From NCBI GenBank assembly GCA_046756925.1, contig JBHHXH010000105.1, positions 1 to 5,064 of the forward strand: a DNA stretch of 5,064 nucleotides, given 5' to 3'. Below are positions 1-5,064 of this stretch, in pieces. How positions within the stretch are numbered: position 1 is the stretch's first letter; each line of letters opens with the position of its first letter. The stretch comes from JAJDBU01 sp046756925 (GTDB lineage: Bacteria; Nitrospirota; Nitrospiria; SBBL01; JAADHI01). Position numbers and translations under genes: made by a program. Under the pieces are notes generated by a model. It was not told the DNA's origin. It saw only the letters and a program-made list of their open reading frames with translations, and did not search any database.

Positions 1-791
1 AGCCAGCTCGCCGATTGCGGAAAACTTCTCCGAGGCGACCCGTTCTTCCTCCTGCCGACGAATGACGGAGACGGCGCGGCGTACGATCCAAAACAGGGAT
101 GCGTAGAGGAACAGTCCGCCAAGCACCGTACTGGTCCATACAATCCAATTTCCACGCTGGATCGCACCAAACAATATCAATGGGACTTTATAAACTTCAA
201 AGACGCCAATCACGTTTTTTTCCACCTCGTCCCAGATGGGGATATAAAACTCGGCAAAATAAGGCACCACCTCATCGAATACGTGTTCTCCTTTAATGGG
301 TTTCCAAGACATACCGCTTGCGAATGCAACATTTCCGGAAAGGGCCTCTATTAATTCCGGATTCCGCATGAAGTTAAATCCTATCAAACGATTATCGTCG
401 GACCAGATGACATCGCCTTTGGTGTCGTAGACATTGATGCGCACCACCTCCGGCATGGTGGCGATTTGCTTGAATACCCCTTCGAAAACGGTCTTTGCTT
501 GATGGATATTTTTTTCATAAAAAAGGCTTCTATGTTTTCAATGCGTGCAATGCTCTGAACGAAGGTCGTGGTCACTTCCGCATCGCGTTGCAGGATATTG
601 TGGGCTAGATAACTGGAGAGAAGCGAAGCCGAGACAACCGAAATCAGCATGATACAAATAAAGCTGAGGGAGGAGAATCAGGGAAGAAGCTTAAAGGGTT
701 TTTCCTTGAAGAGGCGCTTAAAAATATACTGATGCGAATGCAGCATTTCGGAATACCGGATAGTCGCCAAGAAAGTTTGCAAGGCATTCAT
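1..791 (-). pseudogene. Sensor histidine kinase, N-terminal sensor half, broken by a stop and a frameshift; runs off the left edge
   Basis: Three minus-strand pieces join into one kinase sensor module of about 264 codons. The first, from ATG 791-789 (MNALQTFLATIRYSEML), reads to an in-frame TGA at 678-680. The same frame continues through a membrane helix (about codons 39-61, FSSLSFICIMLISVV) to a frame change near 509-524, where T7 and A6 runs lie. The last piece reads without a stop to position 1. Codons about 62-216 form an extracytoplasmic sensor with a Cache/PAS-like stretch (VYDTKGDVIWSDDNRLIG); a second helix spans about 217-238. The window ends at EKFSAIGELA, which in this family sits just before the phospho-accepting histidine of the H-box. 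One added base restores the frame exactly. The start is uncertain: ATG 746-744 is also possible and neither has a good ribosome binding site. The signal sensed is unknown. It is either a decayed gene or a wrong consensus; the kinase domains lie outside the window. Confidence 0.8.
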
Positions 792-875
792 TTGCCATGG
801 AATTTACATCACAAATCAATCAAGTCCTTTCTATGAAAAATGTCCAAATCCGAATAGCCATGGTTTTTTCACACA

Positions 876-903
876 TTGGAATCATATATGGGAATCATAT
901 ATG
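876..903 (+). promoter_or_regulatory. Possible sigma-70-like promoter for the secreted-protein gene
   Basis: TTGGAA (876-881) and TATATG (898-903) are 16 bp apart, each matching four of six consensus positions. Transcription would start near 910, giving a leader of about 90 nt before the ATG at 998. The -10 element lies inside the second copy of the tandem repeat, so a repeat-binding protein would affect this promoter. This is a pattern match in an AT-rich stretch and could be chance. Confidence 0.3.
878..903. repeat. Perfect tandem 13-bp direct repeat, each unit with the palindrome CATATATG
   Basis: GGAATCATATATG occurs at 878-890 and again, with no spacer, at 891-903. Each copy contains the 8-bp self-complementary CATATATG, so two palindromes are centred 13 bp apart in the region between two divergent genes. 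The arrangement suits a DNA-binding protein with two adjacent sites, but no regulator can be named from the sequence. A simple local duplication is the alternative. Confidence 0.75.
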
Positions 904-985
904 CAAATACAAAATGCGAAGAGCGAGGAATGGGACAAGGTTTCCGTTTCTATCTCTTCTGATGTGTGAATACGAACACCAACTT

Positions 986-989
986 GGAG
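986..989 (+). promoter_or_regulatory. Ribosome binding site of the secreted-protein gene
   Basis: GGAG lies 8 nt ahead of the ATG at 998-1000. It decides the start: the frame is open back to an ATG at 797, but that one has no comparable site, and the signal peptide begins directly at 998. Confidence 0.7.
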
Positions 990-997
990 ATGATATC

Positions 998-1879
998 ATG
1001 AAACCGATACATTTCAATCATTGTTTAAGAACAATGATCCTCATTCTCTCCGCCGCGGTCTTCTGCCTTGGCACGCTGGTTCCGAACGCCGAGGCCAGAT
1101 TCAGCGGGCGAGACCCTGTCCAGCCGGAAAAAAAACTGCCAGCTCGATAAAGGGTCCATTAAGATGGACGGCTATCCGGTCCTGGACATGTCGGGTTTCC
1201 AAGTGGCCACGAAGCGTGTCACAATTCTTTGGCGTTATGTGGATGCCAACTGTGACGGCGTCATGACCTGGGGCATGGGTCCCGCGGATGGCTCGGACTA
1301 CCTTCGGATCGTTCCGCGTACCCTCTACAATTTCACCAGCCAGATGGCCGCGATGACAAACACCAATCACGAAGTCCAAATCACCACCCATCACTTCGGA
1401 CCGCTGGATCCCATCACGGGTGCGTTCCGGCAAACGGCATTTCGAGAAGTCCATCATGACGATTTGATTCCAGGTCTTCCGGCACCGGGCGATCTGAGCG
1501 TTACACAGGGGATAGATGGACCACCGATTCCCGGCATCACAGCAAGAATCAATCTTTTTACTGCCAGCGGGGATGTCGTATTCGTTCCAGGCTTTATCGG
1601 CACCTGGGGCGCAAAATTTACGCTTCGTTCGATCCGCTCCTATCCAATGGAACCATCCCCGCGGGCGCCTACATGTTCCTCGATTCTCAGCTGAATGTCT
1701 ATCATATCGTCCCTTCAGCGGTTGGATCGTGCGAATTCGGCTTTTCCGAAGAGGAATGGATCAATGTCAACGCCCGGGGGGCGGTTCAGCAGGGCCCGAA
1801 TACTGCCAACACCATCGATCCGAATGTCGTCCCTGTTCCCATTCAATTTGCCCCACACTGCACAAACAATACACCCTGA
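998..1879 (+). pseudogene. Secreted protein of unknown family, interrupted by two frameshifts
   Basis: The first piece (998-1150) encodes a signal peptide: a basic start, a hydrophobic core (ILILSAAVFCLGTLV) and an AEA site for signal peptidase I after residue 33. It leaves frame at an A8 run (1128-1135). The main body continues one base later (NCQLDKGSIKMDGYPVLDMS onward) to about 1616. A second change at the AAAATTT tract (1613-1619) leads into the last piece (YASFDPLLSNGTIPAGAYMF to HCTNNTP) and the TGA at 1877-1879. One indel gains and the other loses a base, so the reconstructed protein is about 293 residues, likely exported to the periplasm or cell surface. It has an EF-hand-like loop (DANCDGVMTW), His-rich spots (ITTHHFGP, REVHHDD) and four Cys after the signal peptide. 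I do not recognise the family and assign no function. The reading in the original frame meets TAA at 1148-1150, so both changes are needed. Decay, sequencing error or slippage at A8 are all possible. Confidence 0.75.
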
Positions 1880-1908
1880 CACAGCAACACTTATCGATTG
1901 CGATGGAT

Positions 1909-1945
1909 GGGACCGTTTCTTGGGGGGAAGGGCGGTTCCTTTTTT
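1909..1945 (+). terminator. Rho-independent terminator after the secreted-protein gene
   Basis: GGGACCG (1909-1915) pairs with CGGTTCC (1933-1939) over 7 bp with one G-U pair. After one bulged T, TTCTT (1917-1921) can pair with AAGGG (1928-1932) around a GGGGGG loop. Six T residues follow at 1940-1945. It lies 30 nt past the stop codon of the last reading-frame piece, which supports that piece being the true 3' end of the gene. A weaker hairpin (CCCAT/ATGGG then TTTT, 1960-1979) follows. Confidence 0.8.
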
Positions 1946-2051
1946 ATTGATATACCGTCCCCATAAACGGATGGGTTTTCCTTGTTGTACGGACTTTCTC
2001 AGAAAACGGCGGGTCGATCCATGATGAGTGATCCCTTTCATTTTCTGAAAT
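1946..2051. other. Convergent intergenic region
   Basis: No gene is visible between the plus-strand terminator and the end of mgtE. On the plus strand CCCAT (1960-1964) and ATGGG (1971-1975) can form a short hairpin followed by TTTT, a possible backup terminator. I found no convincing minus-strand terminator for mgtE here. Confidence 0.4.
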
Positions 2052-3416
2052 TTAGGACAAGCGCGGCAAGGCAGCGGAGGCGAAGCTGAGTGCGATAAAA
2101 AAGCCGCACATGTCCGTCAGGGTGGTTAAAATGGGCCCTGAGGCAAGCGCCGGGTCCAGACGACCCCATCGCAAAAACAGCGGAACCAAACCACCCAAAC
2201 AAACCGCAACGATGGTATTCAAGGCCAAGGCGCCTCCGACAACCAGCCCCAAATAAGCATTTCCTTTCCAAAGAAAGGCCACCGCCCCTAAAAGAATTCC
2301 GAGAAAAAATCCATTCATCAAACCCACCCAGACTTCTTTCAAGAACACCCGCATGGCTTCATGCGGTTCGACCAAACCCAAGGTCAGCTCCCGGAGACTC
2401 ACAGCAACGGCTTGATTTCCGGAACACCCGCTCATATCTGAAATAATCGGCAGAAAAACGGCCAGCGCGATGACGGCGGAAAGAGTCTCTTGATAAAAGG
2501 CGATCACGCTCGCGGCAATGATGTTGAGCACGATATTGATGCTCAACCACGAAAGCCGCCGAAGCGATCTGTCCACCATCGGCATCGATCGGTACTCCTC
2601 CCCGCCCACAATCCCACTTATTTTCAAAAAGGAATCTTCCGTTTGCCGACCGGCGGCCTCCATCACCGCCTCCCGTGTCACCACACCCATGAGACAGCCG
2701 GCCTCGTCGGTCACCGGCACCCCCAAGTAGGCGTGTTCTTGAAAGAGCTGATTAAGATCCTGAAGCGGTGTGTTCACACGGACATATACCGGATCGGCGA
2801 TCATAATATCACTGATGCGTTCGCTGCGCTTGACGAGCAAAAAATCCCGCATTCGCAGGACGCCTTGCAAAATGCCTTCTGCGGAAACGATGTAGACATA
2901 CTGTACGACAAAGTCGGAGACCTGCTCTCTGTGATGCTCGATATCTTCGAGGACCTGACCCGCCGTCATCGATTCCGGATAGACCAGGTATTCCGTAACC
3001 ATGATGGCGCCAGCCGTCTCCTCCGGATACTCAAGCAGTTGACGGGTTTTTTCCGCCTCTTTTTGAGGCATTGCATCGAGAATGGCTTCCAGGTTGGAGG
3101 ATTCGACGTCTCCCAGAATGTCGGCCTGCTCGTCGCCCGGCATCCGGTCGATGATGGCTGCGGCCTCCTCAGGGGCGATCTCCTCGATCATATCGGCCGC
3201 CTGTACATCCGGCAGGTCATGCAGGATGTCCGCGGCATCTTCCGGACTCAGGAGAACAAGCAAGCGTTTGCGATTGTCTTCATCCAACCTCGAGACGACA
3301 CGCGCCGTCTCCGCAGGCGAAAGACGATCGAGAAAATCGACGAGCTGTTTCGCATCATTCTTTTCGATCAAATTCTTGAGGGTTTCCCAGAGCCGGATAT
3401 TGGTTTCATGCGCCAT
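2052..3416 (-). CDS. mgtE: Magnesium transporter MgtE
   Basis: This 454-residue protein is a full-length MgtE, an inner-membrane Mg2+-gated channel that admits magnesium when the internal level is low. In order: the acidic helical N domain of repeated short helices (about 20-130, e.g. SPEDAADILHDLPD, APEEAAAIIDRMPGDEQADI); two CBS domains (about 136-198 and 200-257); a linking plug helix (about 260-285); and five membrane helices (about 288-450). FLPIISDMSGCSGNQ (321-335) is the conserved TM2 region, here with SGCSGNQ where many members have GGNxGxQ. Asp435 in TTLTDMCGFF corresponds by position to the pore aspartate known in the Thermus thermophilus channel. The start at 3416-3414 is chosen because AAAGGA lies 7 nt upstream and the N domain begins at once; the frame is open 46 codons further up, but that part resembles no MgtE and would run through the leader hairpin. 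The stop is TAA. No frame damage. Confidence 0.95.
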   Translation of the reverse strand: MAHETNIRLWETLKNLIEKNDAKQLVDFLDRLSPAETARVVSRLDEDNRKRLLVLLSPEDAADILHDLPDVQAADMIEEIAPEEAAAIIDRMPGDEQADILGDVESSNLEAILDAMPQKEAEKTRQLLEYPEETAGAIMVTEYLVYPESMTAGQVLEDIEHHREQVSDFVVQYVYIVSAEGILQGVLRMRDFLLVKRSERISDIMIADPVYVRVNTPLQDLNQLFQEHAYLGVPVTDEAGCLMGVVTREAVMEAAGRQTEDSFLKISGIVGGEEYRSMPMVDRSLRRLSWLSINIVLNIIAASVIAFYQETLSAVIALAVFLPIISDMSGCSGNQAVAVSLRELTLGLVEPHEAMRVFLKEVWVGLMNGFFLGILLGAVAFLWKGNAYLGLVVGGALALNTIVAVCLGGLVPLFLRWGRLDPALASGPILTTLTDMCGFFIALSFASAALPRLS

Positions 3417-3423
3417 GCTTAAT

Positions 3424-3429
3424 TCCTTT
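3424..3429 (-). promoter_or_regulatory. Ribosome binding site of mgtE
   Basis: AAAGGA on the minus strand with 7 nt to the ATG at 3416-3414. It fixes the start and argues against the in-frame ATG at 3554-3552. Confidence 0.75.
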
Positions 3430-3441
3430 CTAAAATGCGAT

Positions 3442-3573
3442 AAACCCCGCCGAAGGCCGTAAAAAAGGAAACGACGCACAACGGCCTTTACAAACTTCCA
3501 TTTGAATACCCATATTAGCATACTCCAAGCGTAGGCATGATAGGGATTGCACACAAAGTTATCGGGCGGGTTT
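3442..3573 (-). promoter_or_regulatory. Structured 5' leader of mgtE: stem-loop plus long-range complementarity
   Basis: In the direction of mgtE transcription, AAGGCCGT (3488-3481) and ACGGCCTT (3460-3453) form a perfect 8-bp stem around a 20-nt loop, ending about 25 nt before the ribosome binding site. Outside it, AAACCCGCC (3573-3565) can pair with GGCGGGGTTT (3451-3442) with one bulged G. A different pairing, CGATAA (3566-3561) with TTATCG, uses an overlapping 3' arm and excludes the first. Alternative pairings beside the start of a magnesium transporter gene suggest a leader switch or attenuator, but I see no M-box consensus and no T-run terminator. It might also be chance complementarity or the end structure of the upstream gene. 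Confidence 0.4.
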
Positions 3574-3686
3574 TAAACTAGCGTATTTAGATGGGAATAT
3601 TTCAAGAGACATTTTGAAACCAGCGACCTATGTCGATCACCAAAACAAAGACTCATCTTCCGGTGGTTTTTATATCCCTCGATGGT

Positions 3687-4862
3687 TTAGCCATTTTCTT
3701 CTTTTGGATAAAACAAGGCCATGCTGTTGGTAAATCCGTAAAGGAAAGCTTGGTTTCCAATTGGGCCGATTTCCCCCGCGCAAAAGAATCCCGCTGCGGG
3801 CATCGGGCCCAGATGATCTTGAATGGTTTCGATGTCGTGATGCTTGCAGGAAAATAGATTTTCACCTCGGCCGTTACAATTAAAGACCAGCGCCCCTTTC
3901 GGCTTGCGCCCTCCCATCCGCAGCTGCTGCGTGATCAAGAGTTCATTTAAGTCCCCCACGGCCGCCTCCGCATCGCGTACCTGAAATTGGACGCTTTGCC
4001 CATCATAAACAAAATCGCCGATCACACCTGCCTTGCTTTCTCGATCCACATGCATCAGTCCGCGGATTAAAAAATCTCCTCGCCGATGCGCCTTCTTATT
4101 TTCGTCTATCGTGACGCCCACGAGGACGGCTTGCTGAATCAAGTCCTGGTCACTCGGCGAAGCCTTTTGGACGACACTTTCGAGAACATCTAAAAAAGTT
4201 TTTCCGGAGAGTTCGTAAATGACATTTCCCTCGGCATGGGTCACAACATAGGTTTCGCCAATGGGCCGACAGCCTTGGGATACCACGGTATCGACCACGA
4301 TGTCGCCCCTTAAAGCAAGACCGACCAGTCCTTGATTGTATTGCGCTTCGTCTACGATCAATGTATTTTCTTCGGGTCGATTCGCACCGCTGGCCAGACC
4401 CCCGATCATGGGACAACGGGGATAGGCCGCATTCATGCCCTTCATCAGCAAATGAATATCCAGCAGGAAGGGGTCGGGGACAACGAGGAAAACGGGCCAC
4501 TCGTTTGGATAGATATCGAAGTAACTGTGCCAGTCGGCCGGTTCTTTTAATTGCGTCAAGATGGACTGATTCAGATAAAACGGGGCGACGTTGACATTCG
4601 GCAATTTCGCAAGCAGCAAGGAGGCGGCCGGACGATTCTCCACTTCGAAGCGCTCGCCGATCACCCCGGAACAGCTGCCAACCAGAAAATGGCGAGCGGC
4701 GATTGCCCCTCGAAGGCCATCGACAATTTGCTCCACCCCTTCCCGCGATATCCGGGAAAGAAACAATATCCCCACATCCCACTCTCCTGCTGGTCTATCG
4801 CTTAAAGCCGAGACGATCTCTTGAGGATCGGAAGACTGAGAGAGGCGGTTTTCAAACTCCAT
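3687..4862 (-). CDS. FIST-domain sensory protein (FIST_N plus FIST_C)
   Basis: This 391-residue cytoplasmic protein consists of a FIST module and nothing else. FIST domains are predicted ligand-binding sensors found alone or fused to kinases, chemoreceptors and cyclic-di-GMP enzymes; the ligand is thought to be a small molecule such as an amino acid, but is not established. FIST_N covers about 28-190, with the family signatures VGSCSGVIGE (61-70) and MIGGLASGANR (152-162) and the strand GLVGLALRG. FIST_C covers about 218-380, with GALVFNCNGRGENLF (323-337) and GFFCAGEIGPIGN (358-370). There is no signal peptide or membrane helix. The start at 4862-4860 has AGGA 6 nt upstream; the stop is TAA at 3689-3687. 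It follows der by 51 bp on the same strand and may share its transcript. No output domain is present, so it would act through a partner, possibly a separate kinase; the damaged kinase at the left edge is not evidently linked. Confidence 0.92.
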   Translation of the reverse strand: MEFENRLSQSSDPQEIVSALSDRPAGEWDVGILFLSRISREGVEQIVDGLRGAIAARHFLVGSCSGVIGERFEVENRPAASLLLAKLPNVNVAPFYLNQSILTQLKEPADWHSYFDIYPNEWPVFLVVPDPFLLDIHLLMKGMNAAYPRCPMIGGLASGANRPEENTLIVDEAQYNQGLVGLALRGDIVVDTVVSQGCRPIGETYVVTHAEGNVIYELSGKTFLDVLESVVQKASPSDQDLIQQAVLVGVTIDENKKAHRRGDFLIRGLMHVDRESKAGVIGDFVYDGQSVQFQVRDAEAAVGDLNELLITQQLRMGGRKPKGALVFNCNGRGENLFSCKHHDIETIQDHLGPMPAAGFFCAGEIGPIGNQAFLYGFTNSMALFYPKEENG

Positions 4863-4868
4863 CGCATA

Positions 4869-4872
4869 TCCT
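4869..4872 (-). promoter_or_regulatory. Ribosome binding site of the FIST gene
   Basis: AGGA within AAAAAGGATATGCG on the minus strand, 6 nt before the ATG. A nearer ATG (4868-4866) overlaps this spacing but is in another frame. Confidence 0.7.
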
Positions 4873-4913
4873 TTTTAAATAAAAAACGATACGTCATTAT
4901 AAACCGACCCTGT

Positions 4914-5064
4914 TCATAAAACCACCCGCCTTCTCGCCCGAACCTTGATACGGAGAGGCACGCCGCGGAAGCCGAAGGCCTCGGAGAGTTGGTTCCGAAC
5001 GTAGCGTTGGTAGTTTTCGGGAATGCCGGATGGGATATTGCAGAAGAGGACAAAGGTCGGCGGG
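4914..5064 (-). CDS. der: GTPase Der (EngA), C-terminal end; partial at the right edge
   Basis: The last 49 codons of Der, a double-GTPase needed for assembly of the 50S ribosomal subunit. The piece is the end of the KH-like RNA-binding domain: PPTFVLFCNIP, then ENYQRYVRNQLSEAFGFRGV and PLRIKVRARRR, matching the usual PP-x(2)-V/F...YxRYLxNxLRxxFGFxGxPIR pattern near the Der C-terminus. The stop is TGA at 4916-4914, after a short basic tail (RARRRVVL). The two GTP-binding domains lie outside the window. The TGA here confirms that this organism uses TGA as a stop, which matters for the broken kinase gene. The next gene downstream starts 51 bp later on the same strand with no terminator visible between. 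Confidence 0.92.
   Translation of the reverse strand, partial: PPTFVLFCNIPSGIPENYQRYVRNQLSEAFGFRGVPLRIKVRARRRVVL

Noticed and set aside
678..680. TGA in the kinase gene read as Trp or selenocysteine
   Set aside because: der ends at TGA in this window, so TGA is a stop here, and the codon lies at the edge of a membrane helix with no redox role or visible selenocysteine insertion hairpin.
797..997. 67-codon in-frame extension upstream of the secreted protein
   Set aside because: The signal peptide and a good ribosome binding site both point to the ATG at 998; the extension would bury the signal peptide and run through the repeat and promoter region.
2490..3422. Long plus-strand open frame of 310 codons opposite mgtE
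   Set aside because: It is fully antisense to a clear MgtE; the translation is rich in His and Arg, has no domain, and is explained by the codon bias of the real gene.
3417..3554. 46-codon N-terminal extension of MgtE
   Set aside because: There is no ribosome binding site at the upstream ATG, no resemblance to MgtE N-termini, and it overlaps the leader inverted repeat.
3417..3686. M-box (ykoK) magnesium riboswitch ahead of mgtE
   Set aside because: The conserved M-box segments could not be found by eye on the minus strand, and there is no terminator-type hairpin with a T run.
3630..3857. Plus-strand open frame of 75 codons
   Set aside because: It mostly overlaps the 3' end of the FIST gene on the other strand, with no ribosome binding site or recognisable features.
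4150..4782. Minus-strand open frame of 210 codons inside the FIST gene
   Set aside because: It is another frame of the FIST coding sequence, with a biased Arg/Ser-rich translation and no domain.

Overview
The window looks like a chromosomal piece of a Gram-negative-type bacterium with roughly balanced base composition. No gene pins down the lineage; Nitrospirota or Desulfobacterota would fit the MgtE, FIST and sensor-kinase mix, but that is only an impression. No mobile element, tRNA, rRNA or CRISPR array is visible.

Left part (1-1945) holds two damaged genes in divergent orientation. On the minus strand, 791 down to the left edge, is the sensor half of a membrane histidine kinase: two membrane helices around an extracytoplasmic sensor domain, then the start of the H-box region. 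It is broken by an in-frame TGA (678-680) and by a one-base frameshift near 509-524. On the plus strand, 998-1879, is a secreted protein of no family I recognise. It has a clear signal peptide and ribosome binding site but needs two frame changes, at an A8 run (1128-1135) and near 1613-1619, to read through to its stop. A good Rho-independent terminator follows at 1909-1945. The 206-bp gap between the two genes carries a perfect tandem 13-bp repeat, each copy containing the palindrome CATATATG.

Right part (2052-5064) is three intact minus-strand genes, in transcription order: the C-terminal end of the GTPase Der (EngA), a stand-alone FIST-domain sensory protein 51 bp downstream of it, and the magnesium channel/transporter MgtE after a 270-bp gap. 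That gap contains an 8-bp perfect stem-loop and a second long-range complementarity just ahead of the mgtE ribosome binding site, so mgtE may have its own structured leader. I saw no match to the known M-box magnesium riboswitch.

Main message: all reading-frame lesions (three indels, one stop) lie in the left 1.7 kb and none in the right 3 kb. Three are at homopolymers, so consensus errors must be excluded before calling the genes decayed. There is no convincing new multi-gene system here. The least explained items are the secreted protein, the repeat pair upstream of it, and the mgtE leader.
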